Source: Archegozetes longisetosus (Eukaryota; Arthropoda; Arachnida; Sarcoptiformes; Trhypochthoniidae). Taken from it: DNA of 64,000 nucleotides. Below the pieces are notes generated by a model that searched no databases, was not told the origin of the DNA, and saw only the letters and a program-made list of their open reading frames with translations. A program made the position numbers and the translations under genes. This document shows positions 23,885 to 36,314 of the stretch, piece after piece. Positions within the stretch are counted from its first letter, which is position 1, and each line of letters starts with the position of its first letter. The DNA is taken from contig JAEMBT020000009.1 of assembly GCA_018873245.2 (NCBI GenBank), forward strand, positions 7,625,288 through 7,689,287, given 5' to 3'.

Positions 23885-24450
23885 AAGAGCAATCTTAATT
23901 AGAGAACAAGCCATAAATAACTTGTGACTTCGTTCGATACATAAGGCTGGGAAGAAGTATGTGAATTTAGAGTCTAGGGTCATAGATCAGCTAAGATCTA
24001 AAATCTTCAATCAATTTGTATTTACTAGAAAAGTTTGGGATCACAATAAATCAATAGTTATATTAATAAGTATTTAACCATTACTAAATTTAAAAATTTA
24101 AGACATTGTCACGTTTATTTTTGTGATATATGGTCGGTCTAAACATGAAAATCTCTGCTAAATGTTTTATTTAGAGTATTTCATGTAATGCGTGTTTCCC
24201 ACGAATGAACAAAATGAAACCAGGGGCCTCAATGTGAGATTTTAATTAATTCTACCAAGTTCTCTACCAAAAAGTCAGATTGGACCTGATAGAGAGTGCC
24301 TTGCTTTCTAATGTATTTTTAATTGTACACATACGTTTTCTGTAAGCCTTTATTAATAGACTTCAAATAAAAAACTGTTCTTTAATAAGAGCTTTATTAT
24401 AAAACGTTTTCTCTTACATACAGTGATACAGATCATTGGTTTCCATAATA
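23885..24450. repeat. 5' flank of copy C, duplicate of 15390-16077
   Basis: Colinear with the flank upstream of copy B, but without the 125-bp MITE. 24451-24977 continues to the copy C start and shows no further feature. Confidence 0.8.
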
Positions 24451-24977
24451 TTGTTATTTTAAGCTAAAAATATAAAGATATTTGTATTTTTCCGTAATTT
24501 AAGTTATTAATACTTATACATTTATTTATCATTCAAGTGAAAATTAACTAGCACTATGGCTGTAAAGCTAACAACTACAAACCTAATAGATACATAAGTT
24601 GTAAACTACAGTTTCTATGTCAAGTTAAATCTACGTTATTATTATTAAGCTAAAAGTAGATTAATATTATGCACTTAAGACGAATAGCTACAAACTAGAT
24701 AAACAAAATACTGTAAACACTATTTTAATTTCACAATATGTCTATGAGAATGGATTTAAAATATTAAAGATAATAAAGATTAATATTTATTTGTTACCTA
24801 TCAATAATAAGACTGATTCTGATCCAATTCCAGTTTTTACCTATTCAATTGTGAGAAATATAACATTTGCTTAATTTAAGAGAAAACTATTTATACTCTA
24901 AATCAAGAAAAGCTCGTCTACGTTCTTAAGTTCCGAATAGGGTTTACAATTATATGATAAATATAATCGTTTCAACT

Positions 24978-26227
24978 ATGGGTCTAAGACTTCCTTCCTT
25001 ACTGTTGATAATTTTCATAAGCTTACTCAAATTCTGCCGAGCAAACGCTTTGAGTATTACACAAACGGCGGGATCAAATCCGGTTTAAATGCAAATTCCG
25101 AACATTTTACTCTGAATGGAAAAGAAATAACTATTTTTAGTGGTTCTTTGCATTACTTTCGAGTACCTCAACAGTATACGAAGGATAGACTTCTGAAATT
25201 TAAGGCTGCCGGACTCAGTGCGGTAAGTAAATTAACTTAACAAATATCTAGATTAAGTTTTAAATCTATCTCAGGTTCAATTTTATTCTCCATAGAATGT
25301 ACACGAAGAAACTCCAGGAAACAGATTTCGAAACTAGGTTCTTGAATTTGACTTCTTTTCTTACAGCCATAAAAGAGGCCGACTTGTTTGCCGTTTACAG
25401 ACTAGGACCTTTTATTTGTGCCGAATGGGAATTAGGAGGGTTTCCTGCTTGGCTTCTGAGAGATCCACACATAATATTCAGATCTAATTATAAGCCATAT
25501 TTGGAAGCCGTCGAAAGATATTTTGCGAAACTGATTGGTATCGTTAAAAAACTTTCAATTCTCAACAAATGGAGGACCAGTTATTGCATTACAATTGGAG
25601 AATGAATACGGAGGAATTCACAATGAGAATGATATGAAATATCTGTCTTTTCTTAAGAACATAGTCAAGAAATATGGCTTTAAAGAATTGTTGTTCACTT
25701 CGGATCCGGGAATACATGCGCACTATAATCCCATCAAGAATTTCACAGGTATTCAAATTTAGAGCTTTGCACAAACAGAGATAAATAAAAAACGAGCATA
25801 TTTAGTTTGAAAAACGAATTTGATTATCCAAAAGACTCTCCTAAAAACAAGTACAATTTAGGTCTACACAATTGTCTGCTTAAGGATTTAAATGATTCCT
25901 TAAATGTTTTCATTTGTCATTTTGAAGAAGTCTTAGAGACAGCCAATTTATACAGTGATGCAGTATCTATTCTGTCAACTTTACGCAAGAATCAGCTAAA
26001 TAAGCCCTTATATGTATCAGAGTTTCAGCTGGGTTGGTTCGATCAATGGTGAGAGAAACATCACACTATGACTATTGAACACTTCGAGAAAGAAGTCTCT
26101 GACACCATATTCAAAGTCAATTCTTCGATCAACTTTTGTATGTTCTTCGGTGGAACTAATTTTGGTTTTATGAATGCTTCACATGTAATCACTAGTTATG
26201 ATTATAACTCTCCACTTTCTGAGTCTG
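24978..26227 (+). pseudogene. Beta-galactosidase (GH35), copy C, 3'-truncated pseudogene
   Basis: Exon 1 is 24978-25222 with a complete leader (MGLRLPSLLLIIFISLLKFC), exon 2 is 25275-25748 and exon 3 is about 25800-26227. Exons 4-5 are missing; a decayed hAT element begins at about 26240. Damage includes a frameshift between the leader and the domain start (about 25045), TAG in place of the Trp codon of the first exon-2 motif (about 25293) with a small deletion after it, and an extra A at about 25548. A TGA at 26050-26052 follows the nucleophile motif SEFQLGWFDQW and is shared with copy B. The acid/base motif LENEYGG is still visible. Exon 3 starts with about 35 codons not seen in copy A. Confidence 0.9.
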
Positions 26228-26399
26228 GTTGGTACTTAATTTTCAACTTTATGATGATAAAAACATTTTAAAAATGTCGGTAAATAGATAGTAAGAATAT
26301 CAAACAACACTGGAGAAATCGGTGATAACAATACGATAAATATATTAATAGTCATCTAAAAATTTGTTAAATTGAATATTTTGAAACTCAATGGTTTCT

Positions 26400-27960
26400 T
26401 CTGTTATTCTTTGTCTTCCATCTGATAAAATTTGTTTGTACAATGAGAGGAACGTTTAACATTGTCTGTAAATAAAGGAGCAAATTTAGATTTGAGTTTA
26501 TGATCGTATTCATTATTTGATGATGTGAATTTAATCAAGCCAGGGTTTTTCTTCTCCAACTCTTTCAATTTTTCTTATGAAAATCCATTCCATTTAGTTT
26601 TAAATTCATCTATTACTTTGAGCTGATCATAAATTGACAATTACTCAGTTTGTAGATTCTTAATTGATTCAGGGAGAAAATTAAACTTTAGAATCTCAAT
26701 GAAATTTTCCCCAAACTTATCCTTAACGAACTTTCAAACTTTTTTGGTCGACTTACTCTTCTTTGAATTCAAACCATTAATAAATGAGCAAACTTTTGAA
26801 AAGTTTTCAGCAAAATAAAATGAAGTTTCAAGCCATGTTCCCCAACATGTAATAACTATTTTGGTGGTAGACATAACTTGGTTTCTTCTCTAAATTATAG
26901 TCTTCTAAGGAAGGATTTCCAAATTATCTTCTGAAATAGCGAAATATTAGGTCGAACCAAAAGTCTTTGTCAACTTTATTATTCAAATATTTCAAAAACA
27001 GTAAAGGATACTAAAGTTTGGTTTTTATCATCAGATGAACATGTTATCCACCTATAATTAAGATCGTTTACAAGGAGTCAGGCAACAAGATAATATCAAA
27101 AAAATCTTGATTCTTGTTAATCACCCCGAATTGTAGCATATGAGTTTCCTTCAAAAGTACTTTAAAAAGTGCTTTTTTATTTTAGACTTATGCAAGCTAT
27201 TGCATCCAAAGTTGATTAGCAATTTTACTTGTCTTATCCCCCGATAACATAAGATCCTTATTTTTCGCTTCTAATCTTGCCATGTTACACTTTCAGGAAG
27301 TTTTGTCAATAAACATTTCCCAATATTAAAATCAAAATAATAATGTAAACTATGTGAAAATTCAATATTACGTAGTAAATACCTAAGTGAATATTATTCA
27401 ATAAGAATCTCGAGAAACATCCTTATAAACAAGGATTAAAAAGGGTTGACAGGAACTTTTGGTTCAACCTAATAAAATTGTATATTTCTTCATTTTCTTT
27501 TTTTATTTTCTCTCAAACTCCATGAAAAATGCATGCGATGCAAGTGACGAGATGAAGATTTGGAAATGAGCCAGAATTTTTAAGTTTTTCTATAGCCAGA
27601 ACCATATATGAATCATATACATACCTGTTAAAATTAACCAAACTTTTCCATAATAAATTTGATCTGATCAAATCTTTCGAAATGAATTTAAGATTTCCTA
27701 TGAATTGGATCATTCCCTAACTTTTTCTCACTTTCCAAAGGGTATCTTGTATCGTTTCAGGAATATAAGTACTAAGCGTTTCAGAACAAGAAAGATAATT
27801 CTTGATATTATTTACAATATGTATTTCTGTGATTTGATGTATCCACTAACCCGACTCGAACCATGTTAATAATCATAATTCATTTGCACTAAACACAGCT
27901 TGCACGTTAATTTATCACAACTAACTCCAAAGTTTTTAAGATAGTCTGAAGTAACTAAAT
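26400..27960 (-). pseudogene. Decayed hAT transposase in copy P
   Basis: Minus-strand fragments include MVLAIEKLKNSGSFPNLHLV followed by TCIACIFHGV (27513-27713). These match the LxNLxHVTC...H part of hAT transposases of the CGG-binding/ZBED type, and they match copy Q closely. The frame is broken by many stops. It is a non-functional relic. Confidence 0.7.
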
Positions 27961-28106
27961 TCATTTTAGTTAAAAGATCTGTCCTACCTTTAGGCATTAT
28001 GAATCACTTTTTAAATACTGAATGTATTTCACACAAAGAAAACAATGAATATTCGAAGATTAAAATTTCACGTGTTATAGTTTAGAAAATTCTAAGAAAT
28101 GTTCTT

Positions 28107-28273
28107 GAGATAAGAAAAAGTAGCGAAATTAGTGCGAAACCGGTTCAATTCAGTGATCGGTGGGAAGTGAAATTTCGGTTGAATAGAGGATTAAATGTGC
28201 CTGCAATAATGCTTATTTTTATCTGTTTGCTACTCATTTAATAAAATACCTCAATTCGGAGTTGATTTTCTAT
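28107..28273 (+). repeat. R repeat, unit 1
   Basis: A block of about 167 bp (AGATAAGAAAAAGTAGCG ... GAGTTGATTTTCTAT) present three times: here, at 29049-29215 (same strand) and at 37377-37544 (opposite strand). Units 1 and 2 with the following 70 bp form a tandem duplication private to copy P. Confidence 0.85.
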
Positions 28274-28970
28274 TGTCTTCGCCAGAGGACAAACTGGTCG
28301 TTGAGTGACGCTTATGACTGACTCTCAATTTTCAGACTCACAGGTCTTAAGCTCTTGCGGCTATAATGCTTTATCCCGGAGCGAGACCCGAATACTTGAG
28401 TTGATCAGCACCTTGCGCCTTCGCTGACCTGTTCTCAGTCTTCACCCAATAGAAAGAGAAGTGTTTGTGCGAGCCTTGATTTGTTGGGAGCGCTCTACAA
28501 GAAGCACTACCTCAGCTAAGTATAAAAGGCGCCAAAAGGTTAGAGAAAAGAAAATAAACAATTCAAAAGAAACAGCACTTTTTCGTGCAAAAGAAAAACT
28601 GATTGAATTTTATTGAAATTTGAGACTATATACAAAATTTGGACAAGGGTCAACCATAGTCCAATAGGAAACTGGTATCACAAGCACAAGTCCAATAAGG
28701 GCTTAAGCGGACTAGATTTTGACTCAAAGTTTGTGAGTTCGGGCGGACGGTACGTGGACTTATTGGGTTTGTGCTCAGCACACCAGTTTGGGAATAGAGA
28801 ATTACAAGTAAGATTTAGGATTAAGGTTTTGATTGCAACTTACATTAGAAAAAGTTGTTTACACCTAGAAATATTTGAATGCCATAGGTTTCTTAGAAAA
28901 TGTTTCTGATTTTTATGTTGTTTTATTTTTGTTTATTTTGTTTAATTGAGTTTTTTATGATTTCGTCTCA
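28274..28970. mobile_element. Probable solo LTR, 697 bp
   Basis: Begins TGTCTTCGCC and ends TCGTCTCA (TG...CA), flanked by CTAT (28270-28273 and 28971-28974). The sister repeat at 29205-29225 shows the uninterrupted site. Inside are a TATAAAAGG box (about 28519) and AATAAA (about 28549), in LTR promoter/poly(A) order. An imperfect palindrome lies around 28670-28790. No internal retroelement genes are adjacent, so recombination to a solo LTR is likely. Confidence 0.75.
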
Positions 28971-29048
28971 CTATGACCGTTTTAAACCAAAAAGTTGGAC
29001 CTTAGTTGTAACATAAAGAAAAACATCATAGTAAGTAAAAAGGCTCAG

Positions 29049-29215
29049 GAGATAAGAAAAAGTAGCGAAATTGGTGCGAAACCGGTTCAATTCGGTGATC
29101 GGTGGGAAGCGAAATTTCGGTTGAATTGGGGATTAAAAGTGCCTGCTGTAATGCTTATATTTATCTGTTTGCTACTCATTTAATAAAATACCTCAATTCG
29201 GAGTTGATTTTCTAT
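29049..29215 (+). repeat. R repeat, unit 2
   Basis: Second tandem unit of the R repeat. It lacks the LTR insertion at its end and so serves as the empty-site reference. The 62-codon ORF over it is not conserved as protein in the other units. Confidence 0.85.
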
Positions 29216-29566
29216 AACCGTTTTTAACCAAAAAGTTCGACCTTAGTTATAACATAAAGAAAAACGTCATAATAAGTAAAGAGTTGAGCAGAGACTAAAC
29301 GGCCTCTTCTGGATATAAAACAGTTGATTTAAAAAAATTGAAACATTTTGTGGATAAAATCTAATCATTTCGCACTTAACTGAGAGTTAAAGTAAAATGC
29401 AATACTAAATTAAAAGTCATTACTTTATCAATCAATACAATCGTCTGTTAGTACCATATTTGAATTGTTCAACATTTGAATATCTAGGAATGTTTTAATA
29501 TTTTTTGTAATTCAAACTTTTTTAATGAAGAAAATCAATTTATTTATGATTTCGTTTATAAGATAT

Positions 29567-30064
29567 TGTAATAACGTCTAAGTTTTTTAATTAGATCTAT
29601 ACTGTAATACTTTTGTAACAACCTATATTCTAAACTATAATTTTCATAACTCACCTTATATATCAACATTTATTACTGATTTAAAGATTACTTTTGTTTG
29701 TACCAAAGAAATCTTCATATGCTTGTCTAGGCTGTACAAATTATGAAGACAGCTGATAGTAAGCATATCTCAACTCTTAAAACCTGCCTAAGTATGTCCT
29801 AGTTTTACAATCTTCCAATCCTAGATAAATGTGCTATTAACCTTATAAGATTTAGCCTATCATTGTAAAGTATCTTCCAATTTAAGCCGCCTATTGTTCC
29901 TTTAAAATGTCATGATTTTCCTAGATTTTTCGCTCTTTTCTCCAGTGTTAAAATCCTGTGAAATCTTATGAAATTGTATTGTGGTTTTATCATTGTGTAG
30001 TAAAGTGGTTATATTTTAAGTTTTGATTTCTTACACTCTCCTATAAAATATTCCAGACTTTACA
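29567..30064. mobile_element. Probable solo LTR, 498 bp
   Basis: Begins TGTAATAACG and ends GACTTTACA (TG...CA), flanked by ATAT (29563-29566 and 30065-30068). Copy Q at about 36680-36700 is continuous across this point (CTCTTATAAG next to TAATCT on its plus strand), so the insert is private to P. It has no coding sequence. Confidence 0.75.
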
Positions 30065-30449
30065 ATATTACTACCAAAAGAAATAACACCCCACATATGG
30101 ATCGGTGTTAAAAGAAATGGTTGTGGGAATGCTGATCATCAATGGAACGATAGAACCAATTTATTTATAGCCGTTGGAAATCTAGCGAACTACAATATGT
30201 AACAAAACTGTTTCGATTAACGCGTTTAAGAGTTTAAGTTTATTATGTATCGGTTGAACTAAACTTTGTGTAGCCAGAGATTTAACAGAGATAACATCCA
30301 AAGCTAAAAGCTAAAGAAATTCTTAGCTTTTTGTCCAACACTGAATTAAATCTTCAAAAACTGGTCCTAGGTCCATCAAATCATATACACAGACTTTACT
30401 TGAACCATCGGTCATTTTGATTCTCCAAACACCTTATTAGTTAGAATTC

Positions 30450-30727
30450 AAACGGACGTATTTCATGAACGGGTAGGCGTGGCTCATATGTATTTGTATA
30501 TTTCAGTTTGTCTCGTGGAGTACTATCAATTGGATCCACCACATGATTTTTACGATGCTCCGCCCACTCAGAACTCAGTTATTAGTTATAGAAAAATGGG
30601 CGTATCTCTTGAATAGATGGGCATGGCTTCAAAAAATTTTCAGATTTCGCCTCGTCTCGGCGGGTACTATCGATTTGAGTCCCCTCGATTTTTATGGTGT
30701 CGCACCTTAACCATTTATTGAGTAACC
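30450..30727. repeat. Two tandem imperfect units of about 140 bp
   Basis: Unit 1 (30450-30592) and unit 2 (30594-30727) align from GGACGTATTTCATGAACGGG with GGGCGTATCTCTTGAATAGA, then through CTCGT(C/G)... TACTATC and GATTTTTA(C/T)G(A/G)TG. They have no ORF, and their GC content is higher than the surroundings. Confidence 0.7.
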
Positions 30728-32282
30728 GAAAAGATTATAAATTTTTCATTTCTATAGAAAAAAAATTAAAATTTCTGTTTGTTTATCATTTTATATGAAC
30801 AATATATGTAACGATTGAATAATGGACAGTTGTATTTTTAATTCATAAGCCTTTTATTTATTGTTTATCAGAAGTTGATATTAATAAGACATTTTGTTTT
30901 TTATCAAAAGAAATATGAAATAAAAACACATGTGGTGCGTAACAATTAAGAGCAGAAGTGAGTGTATGAAGTAAAGTGTTACGAGTAGGAATTGAAGAGG
31001 GAGTAGCAAGCGTCACATATATAATAAATGTAGTCCACAATTTAATAGATGAGATCTCAAATATTTTATGATAATATAAATGATATCAGAAAGTTCAATT
31101 TATTACAAGTCAACTGAAAAGTATAACGATGGATTTGGGCAACTTAGTGATAGTTACATTTGTTCTCATTTTTGACATACAAAATAAGTATGAAAACATT
31201 TAAAAACTATTGTGAGATAAAAAATGTCAAAAACTTCATATTCAGTATTTTTCTCAAGATCTGAAACATAATAAAAGCTGTAACTGTCATTTTGAAAATA
31301 TAGTAGTAATTCATCCGAAAAGTAGATCTAATTGTCATTCGTATCGCATTAATTAGCATCTGAATTTCAACGTTCCTAATTGACATAAATTGGGACGTGT
31401 CTATGGAATGAAGGAGCTTTAATTGATATACTCACAGTCAATTATTTGACCAAGAAATCTGACTCTTGAGAATACAATTATATCATTTTATCAGGTATGG
31501 GTGGTTCGACAATAATGATTTACGATTGTTTGCTTTTCGTAACTTAATTAGAAAGTTTATTTAATAGAACGAATAAAAGATCTCGAATTTTAAAATGCCT
31601 TTGCATCCATTCACGGAAACAGCTCTGTATTAAAATAAATTTTTAAATAAATTAAAACTTTTGTAAATGCTTATAAACTTTATTTAAATAAATACATTAA
31701 AAATATAAAGCAAACATAATGTATTAATATGTAACCTGAGTTTAACTCTTGCAATTTAAATTTAAACTTAAAAATTTATTAAATGAAATCTGCATAAAAA
31801 TGAAACCCCGTTTGTCGAAAGATAGATAGATTGACGAAATAAAGTAATAACGCAAACTTCAAACTTGACGACAAAAATATATAATTTTCTAGAGTGCGAT
31901 ATTAAAATGAAACGTGTAACTAAAAATCAATATTCAATTATTTTATGAAATTTCATGCATGTATGTGTGCAATTTCGTAATATATAATATATTTAATTAT
32001 GCACATAACTATGTAATATAAATAATATGTTTAATTATGTTCGTACATGACACGATAGCACACCATTTATCCTTTTAAATACTCTCTCTAAATATAAGTT
32101 CCAAAGTTGCCATTTATATTACATATTGTGTGCTACTCTTTGAATATATCTAATCTGTTATCGAAGCTGAATTTACTAAAATTAAAGAGATTATTTAGAC
32201 TCGTAGTAGTTCTACATATTTGAGAGTAAAGGATTTATTTTCACTGATTATCATCAAAAAGAAATAAAATTGAGTGATTTAT
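30728..32282. other. Intergenic, no gene seen
   Basis: Very AT-rich upstream region of the DEG/ENaC gene. I see no supported ORF or repeat. Confidence 0.5.
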
Positions 32283-34667
32283 ATGAAGATGTTAAATCAG
32301 ATAAAAAAACATTCAATGAAACTTTCTTTGCACAGAATCAGAAAATTATTTGCTTTAATCATTCTATTGTATCAAATTATTGATTTGGCTATACCACTAT
32401 TATCAAAATGAAACAGTTATTGTATTGAAATATGAGAAAGTACAGCAAGCAATTCCTTCGATTACATTTTGCTTGGATTCTTCTCAATATCAAATGAAAC
32501 GAAATTCTAGCACTCATCAAGGAATATTTAGTTTTGTCTTAAACTCTATTGATTGTTACTATTTAAGTGAAAAAACTTACATCAAATGTGAAGAGAAGCA
32601 TCGCTTGCTAAAATCTGTTACACCTTTCTCTTCACATTGCATCACATTTTTCAGTCTATTATTTGGGAACAATGAAACACTTGAATATTCAATAAAAATT
32701 AAATTTATTGTAAAGAATAAACTAAGACTACGTGCTCTTATACATAATTCGAGGTCTCCTCCAAATTTTTTTCAACATCCAATCATATTTAGACCTGGAT
32801 TTTATTATGATATTGAATTCTCTTCTTTTAAAGAGCACTTGTTAGAATTTCCTTATCAAACAAACTGTTTTGATTATCAGAAACATTTTATGCATTTTAA
32901 AGATTTTCATTCACAAGAGGATTGTTTGGTCAAACATTTGAAAGAAATTGAAAATCAAAAGTGCAAATGCAATCGGAAATGGTTTTATAGTGAACTCGAT
33001 TCACATAACACAAAAATTTGCAACGATTTCAAATGTAAAATCAAGTTCGATAGAAGAGATCTTAGCAAAGTTTGCAAAAAGAGCTGTTATAATGAGTTTT
33101 ATGAGATAAGAATTAAAGGTCGAGCTGAACATGAATATGCATACATATCAGATATACGTTTAACTAAAGTAGATGATCGAGAAATAACTCATTACCATTA
33201 TCCTAAAATGGATCTCATAACTTGTGTATGTTCTATTGGATCATTATTTTCGATGTGGTTTGGAATAAATTTTGCACAGTCTGCTCATATAATTAGCATG
33301 AAATTTATTGTGTCATTGAAGAAAATACTTGAGTTTTTGTCAAGAAATTATACACTTGCTCTCTGTATGAATTTGAATATAAAAACAAATTTAATCAAGT
33401 TGTTCAAATATTCATTGACCACAATATTCTCAATTCTTATGTTATTTCAAATCATTCAAGTTTTTGATCTATTTTTGAGAAATGAAATCATAATACGTCT
33501 GGATATTGTTCATTCAAAGATATTACCATTTGCCTCATTATATTTTAATCCTTATACAAGAGAAATGTATGAGAAAATACAGCCAAATGTGGTTTTAAGA
33601 GAGAAGATAATAATGGAAAACAAAACGATAAGAATCGAGCAAAGGCATGAAATTCTAAATGAATTATATAGAGGATATTTATTTGAAATGCTACAAAACA
33701 AAGAAATCGAACAATTCTATTATACCATCAGTCATAAAGATTTAATAAAATCTTGCAACAGTATAACCGGAAGCAATTATATGAACTGTCCTGAACCCAA
33801 TTTTAAGATTCAGTTGCATAAAACAGGCATGTTTCCCATTTATGAATTCTTTGGTGATAATAATGGTAGTTTTAGGCAAAGAGTTCACGATCTTAATGTT
33901 CAGGATAATTTGCATGAAGTAAGGTTTGAATTTGGAAACATAGCACCAGTAGCAGTCCATATTATGTCCTCTGAACTTAAATCGCCCGAAGTGGATTTAT
34001 TATTCTTAAGGAAGAATACAGAGAATAACGTACATTTCTATTCGTTTTCAATAAAAAAATGGAAAACTTCAGAATACTTATGTGATAATAGTGTAAATGA
34101 CAATTTGATAAATCCAATAAGAGATATGTGTTTACCAAAATGTTTTTTCAGTTCAATTAAAAATCGGTTAATTTGTATTCCTCTAAAACAAAAAAATTTT
34201 TTCTGAATTTAAAGGAAATCGAAACAGAAAGAATCAAATTTTGCAATCAAACAATAGAGTTAAATAATAATATCATAAAGCAATTCAGAGATGAATGTAG
34301 AAAACATTGTTCAACTAAACGTAGTTGCAGTTCAGTTATATATGAGACATACATCGAGACATCATCGCCTAGAAATTCAACTAAACTAAACTTAGTTCCA
34401 CTCAACTTCCCTCATTCAATTTTTATTGAGACTTCAAAATCAGATATCAATGAATTGATTTACAACTTGGGGGGCATTATAGGATTATGGTTTGGTTTAT
34501 CAGTAATTTCATTGGTAGACTTGCTTAGTAATATACTTAATTCAATAAATAAATTCAGAATAAACTTTCAATCAAAGTTCAGGTTAAAATATTTATCACT
34601 CATTTCAAATCTAATTTCAAATTCAAGCAATCAATCAAGTATTCGATCAATTCAACTATTAGTATAA
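32283..34667 (+). CDS. Tandem two-domain DEG/ENaC (pickpocket-like) channel, with two frameshifts
   Basis: DEG/ENaC subunits are trimeric, amiloride-sensitive sodium channels with two membrane helices and a cysteine-rich extracellular domain. One long frame (32380-34206, 608 codons) carries the extracellular domain of a first subunit (many Cys, 32460-33200) and its second helix (ITCVCSIGSLFSMWFG, about 33215-33290). After a linker of about 40 residues with no stop come a second first-helix (SLTTIFSILMLFQIIQVFDLF, about 33410-33475) and a second extracellular domain. ATG 32283 opens the first helix (RIRKLFALIILLYQI) in another frame, so a 1-nt shift lies at about 32375-32400. A second shift at the A/T run near 34190-34205 moves to the frame of the last helix (NLGGIIGLWFGLSVISLVDL, about 34460-34540), which ends at 34667. 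It is therefore either a four-helix fusion with assembly errors or a young pseudogene. Confidence 0.8.
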
Positions 34668-36314
34668 TATTAATTTTTAAAATGTATATAATTTATTTGA
34701 CATATAAATATTTGCAATCAATTAAGTATTTGTATAATTTAATTTTATTTGATATAATTGATATCTTCAAAGTTGTCTATCAGAAAGTTGATCATTTATT
34801 ATGAATACTGAATTATATTATTTTATTCATAGCTTTAACATATGTTGTGCTGTAAATCTATATTTAACTCATATATTTTATTCAAATTAGAGTTAAAATA
34901 AATTTCGTATCAAAGGTTTAAATTTTTATATATCATCTTGACTTCAGCAGTCTTATCGGTCATATAGTGACTGGAGCATTGCGAAAAGTGGATAAAAAAG
35001 CTTTAAAACATTGACCAAAACGTTAAAAATATTTGGTAAAAGTCAACTAAGTGAAATGAAGTATTGATAAATAAGTTGAAGAAAGTTCCAAATTAGAATA
35101 GTTTTGTGCGTTACTTATATTTACTAGAATTAAGGAGCCAAAAGTCAGTAAAAAGCCAACAAAGTACATTTGGATAGTGTTGGATCAGTTTGAGTTTTTT
35201 CATTTCTATTCAGTTCTATTCAGTTATTATTCGAAAAATTTTTTAATAAGCAAAAACTGCTTACATTGATTGAAAGTTCAGGGTCTCTCATTTATTTGAT
35301 AAGACTAAGTGTATTCGAATACTAATGAATATTCTAATGAATCTAATGAATATCACTTTTATCCTTTCAAATTTTTTATTTAATAATTGCAAATAACACT
35401 AAATAATAGTTCAACAAATTGTTTTAATGAAATCTTTTTGAGTATTAAAGCATTACTAATAAGTCATGCAATAGTTGGCTTCGGATTCGTCAAATGTTTA
35501 TGTAATTTGACACTTAAAGTGAATGATTGAATCGCTTTGATAAATATTGTGCTTCGTGACTGTTTCATTGACTTCATAAAGATCTCAATTATATTCTGAG
35601 TTTTAGTTCTATTCAGTTTCTATTCGGTTTTTCTTCAGTTTTAGTCTCTTTCTCGACTTTAGTCTATTATAGAAAATGTAATATTACATGCATACAGCTA
35701 AAGATGTAGATAATATTCAAAATTTAGGTCTAATAACACAGGAATTCATCATTTAAAGCTGTGTTTTGATGAAAACTAATTCTTTGATTTCATCATTTTG
35801 TACTACATGTGAGTACATTCCGCTTAATTAATGGGGTTTCCATGACCTTTTATCGAGTACAACCAGAATCTCCAATAGAAGTTCTCTAATAAAATCATAA
35901 TCTCACTTTAGAGCTCTTCAATATCAATTCTCAGTTTTCGTCAACCAATAAACTCGAAGATTTCATTGTACCAAGAACTTGTCACAGAATGCGTTACAGT
36001 ATTTTTTCAAAATCACTTTAATAACACTATGTATATAATTGAAGAGTCAAACAAAACTTGCCGATAGCAAAAAGAGAAGTCATTTTATGTTAACTTAGTT
36101 TGAATATAATATTATATTTACAGTTCAATATTTTATTGGTAAGACTTGCGTATGATGAAGCCTTGCATTTAGAGCTGAACTAGAACACCTAGAACTTAGA
36201 GTAAGAATTTTCGGAAGCTACTCTACTTTCTATGTCGAAGGATACCATGTATCCTAGTCCTAGTGCATAAAGCAACAAAATCAAGCATAGGGCTCTAAGG
36301 CTGGCACTAGGAGA
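34668..36314. other. Intergenic, possible decayed MITE at 35175-35660
   Basis: No gene is seen. TAGTGTTGGATC at about 35176 followed by repeated TTCTATTCAGTT motifs, which recur around 35600, resembles the subterminal structure of the hAT MITE at 13944. I found no matching right terminus. Confidence 0.35.

Larger units (their letters stand above)
26240..30433 (-). mobile_element. Decayed hAT element, left inverted copy (P)
   Basis: This block is the inverted counterpart of 36315-39175. Matching stretches run outward from TCTCCAAACACC (30433, against 36315) to the region at 26240 (against 39175). The transposase remnant is at 26400-27960 on the minus strand. P contains two LTR-like insertions (28274-28970 and 29567-30064) that Q lacks. 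It also has a tandem duplication of a segment of about 240 bp (R and X, 28107-29283). The end at 26240 abuts and truncates beta-galactosidase C. Confidence 0.8.

Noticed and set aside
28613..28909. 98-codon ORF
   Set aside because: Lies wholly inside the 697-bp LTR-like insertion across its palindrome, with no domain.
30450..30727. CRISPR-like array
   Set aside because: Only two long imperfect tandem units, no short identical repeats with unique spacers, and the genome is eukaryotic.
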